Positions 9,134 to 18,211 of a stretch of DNA of 64,000 nt are shown here, piece by piece. A program made the position numbers and the translations under genes. The stretch's first letter is position 1. Every line of letters starts with the position of its first letter. The notes beneath the pieces were generated by a model, which was given only the letters and a program-made list of their open reading frames with translations, ran no database searches and was not told where the DNA came from. This stretch comes from Dyella_D sp052115385 (GTDB lineage Bacteria > Pseudomonadota > Gammaproteobacteria > Xanthomonadales > Rhodanobacteraceae), in assembly GCF_052115385.1 (NCBI RefSeq), contig NZ_JBFRGP010000010.1, positions 62,001 through 126,000 on the forward strand, read 5' to 3'.

Positions 9134-9898
9134 TTACCAGGCAATCGGCGCACGATCGCGAAAGAATCCGCCGGTCAGCGAACCCTGCGGCGGCAGGCTG
9201 GCAGCCCATACGATGCCGGCCGCACCGTCGGCGACGGGTCGCCCGCCGGGGCCGCCCATGTCGGTGGCGACCCAGCCCGGGCACACCGCGTTGACCAGGA
9301 TCCCGCTGCCGCGCAGTTCCGCGGCGAGCATGCGCGTATAGCTGTTGAGCGCCGCCTTGGACACGCGGTACGCCGGGCAATCCTCGCCCTCGCTGTCGAT
9401 CGCGCCGCAACCGCTGGAGACGTTGACGATGCGCCCGTAGGCATGCTGGCGCATGAAGGGAACGGCGGCTTCGCAAAGCCGCCATGCCCCGAGCAGGTTG
9501 GTATCGAGCGCGCCGCGCACATTGGCCAGATCGACCGACGAGGCGCGGTCGTTGAGGTCGAAGTATGCGCCGGCATTGTTCACCAGCACATCGAGCCGGC
9601 CGTAGTCGCGCTCGATGCGCTCGGCCAGCGCATCGACATCCGCCTGCACCGTCACGTCCAGCTGCACCGCGACGACGTCGCCGCCTTCGCGCCGCAGCGC
9701 CTTGGCCGCCTTCTCGCCGGCGGCGGGATGGCGCGCGCCGAGCAAGACGGTCATGCCGGCCGCGGCGAGCTGGCGGGATACCTCCCGCCCGAGACCGCGG
9801 TTGGCGCCGCTGACCAGCGCCACGCGCTGGCTCGGCGGCGGTTCGGTGCCGAAGCGCTCGCGCGGGGCGCGGCGCGGAAACGGGACAGGAGGACTCAT
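9134..9898 (-). CDS. SDR family NAD(P)-dependent oxidoreductase
   Basis: A 254-residue classical short-chain dehydrogenase. The Rossmann motif is GANRGLG (about residues 31-37), the structural motif NNAG is about 107-110, and the catalytic Tyr-x-x-x-Lys is in YRVSK, with the paired serine upstream in VSSGCG. PGWVATDMGG follows, as in carbonyl-reductase-like members. The substrate is unknown. It starts 12 bases after the outer-membrane factor gene of the RND operon and is probably its last gene; oxidoreductases are known neighbours of MexEF-type pumps (for example mexS), though MexS itself is a different fold. GAGG lies upstream of the ATG. Confidence 0.9.
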   Translation of the reverse strand: MSPPVPFPRRAPRERFGTEPPPSQRVALVSGANRGLGREVSRQLAAAGMTVLLGARHPAAGEKAAKALRREGGDVVAVQLDVTVQADVDALAERIERDYGRLDVLVNNAGAYFDLNDRASSVDLANVRGALDTNLLGAWRLCEAAVPFMRQHAYGRIVNVSSGCGAIDSEGEDCPAYRVSKAALNSYTRMLAAELRGSGILVNAVCPGWVATDMGGPGGRPVADGAAGIVWAASLPPQGSLTGGFFRDRAPIAW

Positions 9899-9910
9899 GA
9901 CGCTACAACC

Positions 9911-11404
9911 TCACTTCACCTGCGCAACCTGGCTGCAGCTCTCGTCGCCGCAGGCTTCCCAACCGCCGCCGATGGCCTTGTACACGGCCACCGCGCGCAG
10001 GTTGATCGCCGCTTCCGCTTCGGCCAGCGCATCTTCGGCGGAGAGCTGGGTGCGCTCCGCATCGAGCAGCTGCAGGAAATCCGCCGCGCCCTCGTTGTAG
10101 CGCACGCGCGCCAGATCGGCCGCGCGGCGGCTCTGCGCCACCTGCTCGAACAGCTTCTGCACGCGTTCGCGCTGCAGATTGAAGCCGACCAGCGAGTTGC
10201 TGACGTCCTCCACCGCCTGCAGCACGGTGCGCTGGTAGTTGGCCAGCGCCGCGTCGGCGCGCGCTTCGCTCGCCTTCACGTTGTTGCGCACGCGCTGCAC
10301 GTTCAGGCCCGGCCAGCTGATGCTCGGCGCGATCGACCACGCCCGCGTGGACGGCCCGCCGAAGTCATTGCTGCGTCCGGCCAGGAAACCGACGAAACCG
10401 CCCAGCGTGATATGCGGGAACCAATCGGCCTTGGCCACGCCGATGCGCGCATTGGCCGCGGCCAGTTCGCGCTCGGCCACGCGCACGTCGGCGCGGCGTG
10501 CCAGCACATCGCCGGCATTGCCGATCGGCAGCGCCACGTCGATCGGCTTGAAGTTGCCGGGCGACAGGTCGATATCCAGCTCGCCGGGACGCTCGCCCAG
10601 CAGCACCGCCAGGTGCGCCTCGTCGGCATGCGCCTGCGTCTCGAGCACCGGCAACTGCGCTTCGGTCGAAGCCAGTCGCGCATTGGCGCTGGCCACGTCC
10701 TGCTCCGAACCGGTACCGATATCGAAGCGTGCGCGGATCAGCCGCATCGTCTCGCGCTGGTTTTCGATATCGCGCTTGGCCACGTCGACGCGCAGCTGCG
10801 TGCCGCGCAGGTCGAAGTAGTAGCGCGCCACTTCGGCGAACAGCGACACCTGGGCATCCTGCAGCGAGGCCGCGCTGGCCTGCGCCTCGGCGCCGGCCGC
10901 TTCGACCGAGCGGCGCACGCCGCCGAACAGGTCCAGCTCCCAGCTCGCGTCGAAGCCGGCGCGGTAGCTTTCGGCGGTGACGCGATCGGTGCTGAAGCCC
11001 GGCTGCTGCTGGCGGCTGCGCTGGTAGCCGACATTGGTATCGATGGTCGGCCACTGGTCGGCGCGGGTCACGCCGAGCAGGGCACGCGATTCCTTCAGAT
11101 GCGCCACGGCGATCTTCAGGTCCGGCGCGTTCTTCGCCGCGCGCTGGATCAGGGCATCCAGCGCGGGGTCGTTGAACTGCTTCCACCAGGCGGCCTGGAA
11201 GCCGTCGGCGCTTTCCTGCCTGACATCCGCTTCCTGCAAGGTCAGCGGCTTCTCGTCGGGCCGGTGGTAGTCCGGCCCGACGCTGACGCAACCGGCCAGC
11301 AGCAGGGCGGCGGCCATCGCGCTAAGGCGTGCCTGTTTCGGCGCGCGGCGGGCAAACCAGTCCTGCACCGCTTTGATCAAGGACGATTCAATCAAGCTAG
11401 ACAT
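9911..11404 (-). CDS. RND efflux outer-membrane factor lipoprotein (OprN/NodT family)
   Basis: A 497-residue TolC-like outer-membrane channel. After a short cytoplasmic start, a lipoprotein signal ends in LLLAGC (Cys near residue 39), followed by VSVGPDYHRP, typical of NodT-family factors. Two OEP (PF02321) halves follow, each with long amphipathic helices that would form the periplasmic tunnel. It completes the tripartite pump encoded with the permease and adaptor upstream. The start overlaps the permease stop by one base (TGATG), which indicates translational coupling. Confidence 0.93.
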   Translation of the reverse strand: MSSLIESSLIKAVQDWFARRAPKQARLSAMAAALLLAGCVSVGPDYHRPDEKPLTLQEADVRQESADGFQAAWWKQFNDPALDALIQRAAKNAPDLKIAVAHLKESRALLGVTRADQWPTIDTNVGYQRSRQQQPGFSTDRVTAESYRAGFDASWELDLFGGVRRSVEAAGAEAQASAASLQDAQVSLFAEVARYYFDLRGTQLRVDVAKRDIENQRETMRLIRARFDIGTGSEQDVASANARLASTEAQLPVLETQAHADEAHLAVLLGERPGELDIDLSPGNFKPIDVALPIGNAGDVLARRADVRVAERELAAANARIGVAKADWFPHITLGGFVGFLAGRSNDFGGPSTRAWSIAPSISWPGLNVQRVRNNVKASEARADAALANYQRTVLQAVEDVSNSLVGFNLQRERVQKLFEQVAQSRRAADLARVRYNEGAADFLQLLDAERTQLSAEDALAEAEAAINLRAVAVYKAIGGGWEACGDESCSQVAQVK

Positions 11405-14400
11405 CAGTGTTTCTCCAGCGCGGGCGTGTTGAGGCCCTTGGCAGCGCGGCGGGCGGCGCGGCGTTCTGCGGCGCGTTCGCTCCAGCCGCGGATGATCACG
11501 TAGAACAGCGGGGTGAAGATCAGGCCGAAGAAGGTGACGCCCAGCATGCCGGCGAACACCGCCACGCCCATCGCGTGACGCATCTCCGCGCCGGCGCCGT
11601 GCGAAGTCACCAGCGGCACCACGCCCATGATGAAAGCGATCGAGGTCATCAGGATCGGACGCAGACGCAGGCGGGCGGCTTCCAGCACGGCCTGCGTGCG
11701 GTCCATGCCTTCCAGGATCTGCGCTTCGCGAGCGAACTCCACGATCAGGATCGCGTTCTTGCAGGCCAGGCCCACCAGTACGATCAAGCCGATCTGGGTG
11801 AAGATGTTGTTGTCACCACCGGACAACCACACGCCGGAGATCGCGGACAACAGCACCATCGGCACGATCAGGATCACCGCCAGCGGCAAGGTCAGGCTCT
11901 CGTACAGCGAAGCCAGCACCAGGAACACCAGCAGCACGCACAAGGGGAACACCAGCACCGCGGTATTGCCGGCGAGGATCTGCTGGTAGGTCAGCTCGGT
12001 CCATTCGAACGACATGCCGTTGGGCAGGTTCTCGCGGGCCAGCTTCTCCATCGCATCCTGCGCCTGGCCGGAGCTGAAGCCCGGGCCGGGGCCGCCATTG
12101 ATCTCGGCGGTTGGATAACCGTTGTAATGCTGTACGCGATCCGGACCGACGCCTTGATGCACGCTCAGGAACGAACCCAGCGGAATCGCATCGCCACGCG
12201 CATTGCGGGTGCGCAGCTGCAGCAGGTCTTCGGGTTCACGACGGAAGTGCTGGTCGGCGGATACGTTCACCTGGTAGGTGCGGCCGAAGCGGTTGAAGTC
12301 GTTGACGTAGAGCGAGCCCATGTAGGCCTGCATGGTCTGGTACACGTCGGCCAGGTCCACGCCTTCGGCCTTGGCCTTTTCGCGGTCCACGTTGGCGTCG
12401 ATCTGCGGCACGCTTACCTGGTAGCTGGAGAACAGGCCGGCAAGGGTCGGCGTCTTGCGGCTTTCGCCGATCAGGTTCTGGGTCTGCTTGTACAGCTCCT
12501 CGAAGCCGGCGTCGCCGCGGTCCTCGATCTGCAGGCGGAAACCGCCGATCGTGCCCAGGCCCATCACCGGCGGCGGCGGGAACACCGCGATATAAGCATC
12601 CTGGATGCCGCCGAACTTCTGGTTGAGCGCCATCGAGATCGCACCGGCCGACAGCGACGCGTCGCGGCGCTCTTCGAACGGCTTGAGCGTGGCGAACACG
12701 ATGCCGGAGTTGGTGCTGTTGGTGAAGCCGTTGATCGACAGGCCCGGGAATGCCACCGCACTCTGCACGCCCGGCTGCTTCAGGGCGATGTCGCTCATGC
12801 GGCGGATCACGTCTTCCGTACGATCCAGCGAAGCCGCGTCGGGCAGCTGGGCGAACGCCACCAGGTACTGCTTGTCCTGCTGCGGCACGAAGCCGGTCGG
12901 CACGTGGGCGAAGCCGAGGAAGCCCAGCGCCACCAGGCCGCCGTACACCATCAAGGTGACCGTGCTGGCGCGCAGCACGCGCTTCACGCTACCGACGTAG
13001 CGGTTGGCACCGCTGGTGAACACGCGGTTGAACGGACGGAATACCCAGCCCAGGCTCTTGTCCATCCACACCGTGAGCTTGTCCTTCGGCGCGTCATGGG
13101 CGCGCAGCAGGATGGCGGCGAGCGCCGGGCTCAGGGTCAGCGAGTTGAACGCCGAGATCACCGTGGAGATGGCGATGGTCAGCGCGAACTGGCGATAGAA
13201 CTGGCCGGTCAGGCCGCTGATGAAGGCCGTCGGCACGAACACCGCGCACAGCACCAGGGCGGTGGCCACGATCGGGCCGGTCACTTCCTTCATCGCCTGG
13301 CGCGTGGCTTCTTTAGGCTGCATGCCGTGTTCGATGTGACGCTCGACGTTCTCCACCACCACGATCGCGTCATCCACCACGATGCCGATCGCCAGCACCA
13401 GGCCGAACAGCGACAGCGCGTTGAGCGAGAAGCCCGCCAGGTACATCACCGCGAACGTGCCGATCAGCGACACCGGTACCGCCACCAGCGGGATGATCGA
13501 GGCGCGCCAGGTCTGCAGGAACAGGATCACCACCAGCACCACCAGGGCGATGGCTTCGAACAGGGTGTGCACCACCGCTTCGATCGAGCCGCGCACGAAC
13601 ACGGTCGGGTCGTACACGATGTGATATTCGATGCCCTGCGGGAACTCCTTTTGCAGGCCCGCCATGGTGGCGCGCACTTCGTCGGAGATCTGGATCGCGT
13701 TGGAACCCGGCCGGGCGAAGATCGGAATCGCCACCGCCGGCTGGTTGTCGAGCAGGCTGCGCAGCGCGTAGTTGTTCGAACCCAGTTCCACGCTGGCCAC
13801 GTCGCGCAGATGCGTCACGCCGCCGTCGGCGGTGGTGCGCACGATGATATTGAGGAAGTCCTCCTCGGTGATCAGGCGGCCCTGCGTATTGATGTTGAGC
13901 TGGAACGCCGCGTTGCCGGGGCCGGGCGGCGCATTCAGCGCACCGGCGGCCACCGCCACGTTCTGTTCCTGGATGGAATGGATCACGTCGCCGGTGGTGA
14001 GCTGGCGCGAAGCGAGTTTTTCCGGGTCCAGCCACACGCGCATGCTGTACTCGCCGGCGCCGAACAGCTGCACGTCGCCGACACCGTTCAAGCGCGCGAG
14101 CTGGTCCTTGATGTGCAGGCGCGCGTAGTTGGACAGGTACAGCATGTCGTAGCGGTTATCGGGCGAGGTCAGATGCACGACCATGGTCAGGTCGGGCGAA
14201 CTCTTCTGCGTGGTCACGCCCAGCCGCTGCACTTCCTGCGGCAGCTTGCTCAGGGCCTGCGCCACGCGGTTCTGCACCTGCACCTGGGCGTTGTCCAGGT
14301 CGCTGCCCAGTGCGAAGGTGACGGTCAGCGTCATGGCGCCGTCGCTGGTCGACTGCGAGGAGGTGTAGAGCATGTTCTCCACGCCGTTGATCTGTTCTTC

Positions 14401-14601
14401 CAGCGGCGTAGCGACGGTTTCGGCGATCACCTTGGGGTTGGCGCCGGGATAGCTGGCGCGCACCACCACGGTGGGCGGCACCACTTCGGGATATTCGGAG
14501 ATCGGCAGGCGGAACAGCGAGATGCCGCCCGCGATAAGGATCAGTACGGAGAGGACGCCGGCCAGGATCGGCCTGTCCACGAAGAATTGGGCGATTTTCA
14601 T
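11404..14601 (-). CDS. RND multidrug efflux permease, MexF/HAE1 type
   Basis: A 1065-residue inner-membrane proton-driven exporter. The N-terminus (FFVDRPILAGVLSVLILIAGG) and the two large periplasmic loops match the HAE1 family, and the sequence (NRYDMLYLSNYA, FLQTWRASIIPL) is closest to MexF-type members. The proton-relay aspartate pair is intact at residues 410-411 (VVDDAIVVVENVE). It works with the adaptor and outer-membrane factor in the same operon; MexF-type pumps export chloramphenicol, quinolones and related aromatics, but the substrate here is not shown. AGGA lies 8 bases before the ATG. Two hairpins separate it from the adaptor gene. Confidence 0.95.
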   Translation of the reverse strand: MKIAQFFVDRPILAGVLSVLILIAGGISLFRLPISEYPEVVPPTVVVRASYPGANPKVIAETVATPLEEQINGVENMLYTSSQSTSDGAMTLTVTFALGSDLDNAQVQVQNRVAQALSKLPQEVQRLGVTTQKSSPDLTMVVHLTSPDNRYDMLYLSNYARLHIKDQLARLNGVGDVQLFGAGEYSMRVWLDPEKLASRQLTTGDVIHSIQEQNVAVAAGALNAPPGPGNAAFQLNINTQGRLITEEDFLNIIVRTTADGGVTHLRDVASVELGSNNYALRSLLDNQPAVAIPIFARPGSNAIQISDEVRATMAGLQKEFPQGIEYHIVYDPTVFVRGSIEAVVHTLFEAIALVVLVVILFLQTWRASIIPLVAVPVSLIGTFAVMYLAGFSLNALSLFGLVLAIGIVVDDAIVVVENVERHIEHGMQPKEATRQAMKEVTGPIVATALVLCAVFVPTAFISGLTGQFYRQFALTIAISTVISAFNSLTLSPALAAILLRAHDAPKDKLTVWMDKSLGWVFRPFNRVFTSGANRYVGSVKRVLRASTVTLMVYGGLVALGFLGFAHVPTGFVPQQDKQYLVAFAQLPDAASLDRTEDVIRRMSDIALKQPGVQSAVAFPGLSINGFTNSTNSGIVFATLKPFEERRDASLSAGAISMALNQKFGGIQDAYIAVFPPPPVMGLGTIGGFRLQIEDRGDAGFEELYKQTQNLIGESRKTPTLAGLFSSYQVSVPQIDANVDREKAKAEGVDLADVYQTMQAYMGSLYVNDFNRFGRTYQVNVSADQHFRREPEDLLQLRTRNARGDAIPLGSFLSVHQGVGPDRVQHYNGYPTAEINGGPGPGFSSGQAQDAMEKLARENLPNGMSFEWTELTYQQILAGNTAVLVFPLCVLLVFLVLASLYESLTLPLAVILIVPMVLLSAISGVWLSGGDNNIFTQIGLIVLVGLACKNAILIVEFAREAQILEGMDRTQAVLEAARLRLRPILMTSIAFIMGVVPLVTSHGAGAEMRHAMGVAVFAGMLGVTFFGLIFTPLFYVIIRGWSERAAERRAARRAAKGLNTPALEKH

Positions 14602-14643
14602 CGGATCGGTCCTGAGAGTTCTTTAGGACAAGCCGGCCCTGAA

Positions 14644-14707
14644 GGCGCGTGTTCGACGCGCCTGGAGATGCCGTTCGTTGCATCCCTCCGCCGCGCTCGG
14701 CGGAGGG
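14644..14707 (-). promoter_or_regulatory. Two stem-loops in the adaptor-permease intercistronic gap
   Basis: On the operon transcript the first stem (14684-14707) has 10-base perfect arms (CCCTCCGCCG/CGGCGGAGGG) with a 4-base loop. The second (14644-14662) has 7-base arms (GGCGCGT/ACGCGCC) with a 5-base loop. Neither is followed by a T-run, so they look more like mRNA-processing or attenuation elements than full terminators. They may set the ratio of adaptor to permease. Confidence 0.5.
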
Positions 14708-14720
14708 TCATGTCCATCGG

Positions 14721-15911
14721 TCAGTGCTGTGCGGCGACCTTGGTGTTGTTGCCGCCGCCGAGTGCCAACTGCTTGTCGGGATCCAGGCTGCGGGTTTCCA
14801 TGGCGACCTTGGTGGCATTCACTTCGGCGCCGGGACGCACGTGCTGCAGCCCGTTGACCACCACCACGTCGTCCTTGCCGAGGCCTTCGTCGACCACGCG
14901 CAGGCCGTCGAGCAGCGGGCCGGTGACCACGCGGCGGTATTCCACCTTGCGGTCCTTCAGCACCAGCACGTACTTGTTGCCGAGGTCCGAGGCCACCGCG
15001 CGGTCGTCGATCAGCGCACGCGGGCGCTGGCTGTCGCTGCGCAGTTGCACGCGCACGTACAGGCCGGGGGTGTAGCTGCCGTCGGCGTTGTCGAACACCG
15101 CGCGCAGGCGGATCGTGCCGGAGCCGGCGCGCAGCTGGTTGTCGACGAAGTCGATGCGGCCGGCGTGCGGGAAGCCCTGCTCGTTGGACAGCGCCATCGT
15201 CACCTTCGGCGCCACGCCACGCTCGCGGCGCAGCTGTTCGAGCTTCAGATAGCTGTGCTCGTCGACGTCGAAGTAGGCGTAGACCGGATTCACGCTGACC
15301 ACGCTGGTCAGCACGTCATTGCTGGTGACCAGGTTGCCGGGCGTGATCAAGGCGTTGCTGACGCGGCCGTCGACCGGTGCGCGCACCTCGGTGAAGCCGA
15401 GATTGAGCTTGGCGGCCTCCAGCGCGGCGCCGGTCGAGGCCAGTTGCGCCTTGGCGCTCTGGGCGGCGGTGCTGAGGCGGTCCCCTTCCTCGCGCGAAAC
15501 GGCATGCTGTTCCAGCAGGCGCTGGCCGCGGGCGGCGTTGGCGTCGGCCAGGGTCAGTTCCGAGCGGGCCTGGCTGAGATTGGCCTGCAGGCGATCCACT
15601 TCGGCCTGGTAGGGCCGCGGATCGATGCGGAACAGCAACTGGCCTTTCTTGACCATGGCGCCCTCGGTGAAATGCACCGAGTCCACATAGCCGCTCACGC
15701 GAGGCCGCAGCTGGATGGTGTCCACCGCCTGCAGGCGGCCGGTAAACTCATTGGAATCGTTGACCGCGCGGACCAGCACCTGGGCGACGGTCACTTCCGG
15801 CGGCCCGCCGGCGGCGGCCTGGGCGTGGGTTTCGCCGCGGCTGCCGAGCACGGCCCAGCTGCCGGCCACGGCAACCACGGCGAGGGTGGCGAAGATCCAT
15901 CGTTTCTTCAT
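14721..15911 (-). CDS. RND efflux periplasmic adaptor (MexE-type membrane fusion protein)
   Basis: A 396-residue periplasmic adaptor that joins the permease to the outer-membrane channel. It has an N-terminal membrane anchor (residues about 5-22), then the barrel-sandwich half-motif (QLRPRVSGYVDSVHFTEGAMVKKGQLLFRID). A coiled-coil hairpin spans about 95-160, the second lipoyl half is near LGFTEVRAPVDGRVS, and beta-barrel and membrane-proximal domains follow. No lipobox cysteine is seen. It is the first gene of the pump operon, 119 bases ahead of the permease and divergent from a LysR regulator. GGAG lies 7 bases before the ATG. Confidence 0.94.
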   Translation of the reverse strand: MKKRWIFATLAVVAVAGSWAVLGSRGETHAQAAAGGPPEVTVAQVLVRAVNDSNEFTGRLQAVDTIQLRPRVSGYVDSVHFTEGAMVKKGQLLFRIDPRPYQAEVDRLQANLSQARSELTLADANAARGQRLLEQHAVSREEGDRLSTAAQSAKAQLASTGAALEAAKLNLGFTEVRAPVDGRVSNALITPGNLVTSNDVLTSVVSVNPVYAYFDVDEHSYLKLEQLRRERGVAPKVTMALSNEQGFPHAGRIDFVDNQLRAGSGTIRLRAVFDNADGSYTPGLYVRVQLRSDSQRPRALIDDRAVASDLGNKYVLVLKDRKVEYRRVVTGPLLDGLRVVDEGLGKDDVVVVNGLQHVRPGAEVNATKVAMETRSLDPDKQLALGGGNNTKVAAQH

Positions 15912-15932
15912 GATGCGCTCCGAGAATTAGTA

Positions 15933-15944
15933 AACCGATCGGTT
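15933..15944. promoter_or_regulatory. TetR-type palindrome upstream of the efflux operon
   Basis: A perfect 12-base palindrome, AACCGATCGGTT, lies 21 bases before the adaptor start codon. ACCGnnCGGT-type sites are commonly bound by TetR-family repressors of pumps, but the adjacent regulator is LysR-type. The operator role is inference. Confidence 0.4.
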
Positions 15945-16016
15945 CAAACCGTTCGAGGCGCGAGAGAATAGGTGTACCTTCCAGTTTAGAAAATCCCCCG
16001 GTTGTGCAATGCAGTA

Positions 16017-16031
16017 GTGACTCCGAGTCAC
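16017..16031. promoter_or_regulatory. Perfect 15-base dyad between pump operon and LysR gene
   Basis: GTGACTC, one central C, GAGTCAC: a perfect inverted repeat 22 bases before the LysR start and within the shared divergent promoter region. It contains a T-N11-A spacing as in LysR boxes and could be the autoregulatory and activation site of the LysR protein. Confidence 0.4.
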
Positions 16032-16053
16032 GAATGAGCGGAGAATCGCCCGT

Positions 16054-17010
16054 ATGGAAGACTTTGCCGCAATATCCGCCTTCGTCCGCGTGGTCGAAGC
16101 CAAGAGCTTTGCCGCCGCCGCCGTCCAATTGGGCATGACCCCGTCCGGCGTGAGCCGGGCGGTGTCCCGGCTGGAAGAACGCTTGGGCGCCCGACTGTTG
16201 TTCCGCTCGACACGTTCGCTGCGGTTAACCGACGATGGCGCCGCGTTCCACGCCCGTTGCAAGGAAATCCTCGCCGATCTCACCGAGGCGACCGAGGCCC
16301 TGAACTACGCCACCCGCAAACCCACCGGCCGCTTGCGTGTGGGTATTTCGCTGGCCGTGGGCCGCGCCGCGGTGATCCCGCGGCTGGACGAATTCGAGCG
16401 CCGCTACCCGGACATCCGCCTGGAACTGTCCATGAGCGACAGTCCGGCCGACCTCAACGAAGAAGGCATCGACTGCGCCATCCGCGTCGGCGAGCTGGAG
16501 GATTCCAGCCTGATCGCCCGCAAGATCGGCTACCTGCGCAACGTGGTCTGCGCCTCGCCCGAATACCTGCTCAAGCACGGCGCCCCGCTCAGCATCGAAG
16601 ACCTCAAGCAGCACCGCATCATCAACTACGTCTACCCCAACGGCCGCCCGCGCCAGTGGCAGTTCGATACGCCCAGCGGCCAGGTCGGCGTGGACGTGGA
16701 AGCGCACCTGCTGATCAACGACGGCGAATCGGTGATCCAGGCCGCTTCGGCGGGCCTGGGGATCACCCAGGCCCCGCACATGCTGGTGGCCTGCATGCTC
16801 GACAAGGGCATGCTCGAGCTGGTGATGACCGACACCATCTCCACCGGCAAGCCGGTGTGGATCGTGTATCCGCAGAAGAAGCACCTGTCGGCGCGCGTGC
16901 AGGCCTTTATCGAATGGGTGCGCGAATTGTTCGATCGCACCAACGAGCCGGGCTACAAGAAGGCACCCGTGGTGGGGAAGGTGGACACGCCGGAGCGGTT
17001 GAGCGCCTGA
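16054..17010 (+). CDS. LysR-family transcriptional regulator, divergent to the RND pump
   Basis: A 318-residue LTTR. The winged helix-turn-helix occupies residues 1-60 (FAAAAVQLGMTPSGVSRAVSRLE), with a linker helix and a periplasmic-binding-like effector domain (about 90-295) of the CrgA/PBP2 type. LysR regulators next to MexEF-OprN pumps (MexT) act as activators; position and divergence support such a role here. The C-terminal 25 residues are extra and basic. An exact dyad lies just upstream of the start. The effector is unknown. Confidence 0.9.
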   Translation: MEDFAAISAFVRVVEAKSFAAAAVQLGMTPSGVSRAVSRLEERLGARLLFRSTRSLRLTDDGAAFHARCKEILADLTEATEALNYATRKPTGRLRVGISLAVGRAAVIPRLDEFERRYPDIRLELSMSDSPADLNEEGIDCAIRVGELEDSSLIARKIGYLRNVVCASPEYLLKHGAPLSIEDLKQHRIINYVYPNGRPRQWQFDTPSGQVGVDVEAHLLINDGESVIQAASAGLGITQAPHMLVACMLDKGMLELVMTDTISTGKPVWIVYPQKKHLSARVQAFIEWVRELFDRTNEPGYKKAPVVGKVDTPERLSA

Positions 17011-17179
17011 GCGTGGGGCTCATCGCGGATCGCATCTGCGGCTTGCTCTTAATTCCGTACGGAAAAGACAGGCCTGCGCTTGCATGGCTGTTACGTTGCC
17101 GTCCGTGCTTGCAGAAGATCGCGATGACTCTTCCTGCTTGCTCTTGAAAAGCATCCATTGCTTGGAACGGGAGGGGGGC

Positions 17180-18211
17180 ATGCATCGCTGGGTCATGGCC
17201 CTGGCGTTTTCAATGACTGTCGGAGCACCGCTCTCCGGCAATGCCGCTGAACTCCAGAAGAGCACGGTTTCCAAAGATCCCAACCTTGGCGTGCTTTCCT
17301 CACTCCTGCAGCAACCCGACGAGCAGATTGATCTGGCGCGTGCCGAAGTGGCCATCGAACGAATGATCGATCCGGCGGTGGATGAGAAGTCGACCTTGGC
17401 CCTGCTGGACGCATGGGCCGCCAAAGTGAAAGCGCGCTTCCCTCAAGGCGAGGCGACCGGCAACGACATCAAGGTCACTGTGCTGATATCCACGCTCTAT
17501 CAAACCGGTCCTTGGAATGACTTTCGTCCTTTCAGCTACGACCTGGACGATGAGCTTGGCCTAAGCATTCCGGGGAAGCTGATCTCGCGCTACCTCGCCA
17601 CCCGCAAGGGAAACTGCGTTTCGATGCCCATCCTGTTCGTGATTCTCGGGCATAAGCTGGGTCTTCCCGTCACGCTCGCAACCGCACCGCATCATGTCTT
17701 CGTCAAATACCAGCGTGAAAACGGCGAATGGCTGAACATCGAGGCGACGTCCGGCGGCACGAAGTCGGATAGCCAGTACCGGGAGGAGCTGGGCATCACT
17801 TCTCGGGCCATTGCGACCGGTATCTACCTGCGCCCGCTCAGCCGGCGTGAGGCTTTGCTGGTTCCGATGGGGACTTTGATGCAGTTCTATGTTGAGAATC
17901 GATCCCCCGAACGTGTCGTGTCACTCACCGACTTGGCGCTGGCAATCGACCCGAACAACATCGTGGGACTGTTGGTTCGAGGGGATGCCTACCGCCGCAT
18001 GGTCGATGAGCGCTACGCGAAGTTCTATCCGACCCCGGACAAGATCCCTCTCGCGATGAGGGACGGCTATATGGACATCTATCGCAACCAGGTGGCATTG
18101 GCACGAACAATCGAAAGCCTTGGCTGGGTATCTGAGACTCAGCAACGCCAAGCAGCATACTTGCAATCAGTCGAGCGAGCGAAAGCTGGGCAACGAGGTG
18201 GTTCCCAATGA
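17180..18211 (+). CDS. Exported transglutaminase-like protein (SirB1/Transglut_core2 type)
   Basis: A 343-residue protein with a signal peptide (residues 1-23, ending GNAAE). The middle holds a transglutaminase/papain-like core with a plausible triad: Cys146 (GNCVSMP), His171/172 (PHHVFVKY) and Glu188 (LNIEAT). This resembles the SirB1 N-terminal family (Transglut_core2). The C-terminal 120 residues are helical and TPR-like. The ATG at 17180 has a strong GGGAGGGGGG behind it and restores the signal peptide; an upstream in-frame ATG does neither. The stop overlaps the next start by 4 bases. Base composition is visibly lower in GC than the flanks. It may process or accompany the next protein; that is inference. 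Confidence 0.7.
   Translation: MHRWVMALAFSMTVGAPLSGNAAELQKSTVSKDPNLGVLSSLLQQPDEQIDLARAEVAIERMIDPAVDEKSTLALLDAWAAKVKARFPQGEATGNDIKVTVLISTLYQTGPWNDFRPFSYDLDDELGLSIPGKLISRYLATRKGNCVSMPILFVILGHKLGLPVTLATAPHHVFVKYQRENGEWLNIEATSGGTKSDSQYREELGITSRAIATGIYLRPLSRREALLVPMGTLMQFYVENRSPERVVSLTDLALAIDPNNIVGLLVRGDAYRRMVDERYAKFYPTPDKIPLAMRDGYMDIYRNQVALARTIESLGWVSETQQRQAAYLQSVERAKAGQRGGSQ

Noticed and set aside
11407..15075. Long plus-strand frame of over 1200 codons opposite the RND permease
   Set aside because: Low-complexity His/Gln/Arg translation; the opposite strand encodes a complete, well-recognised permease and adaptor.
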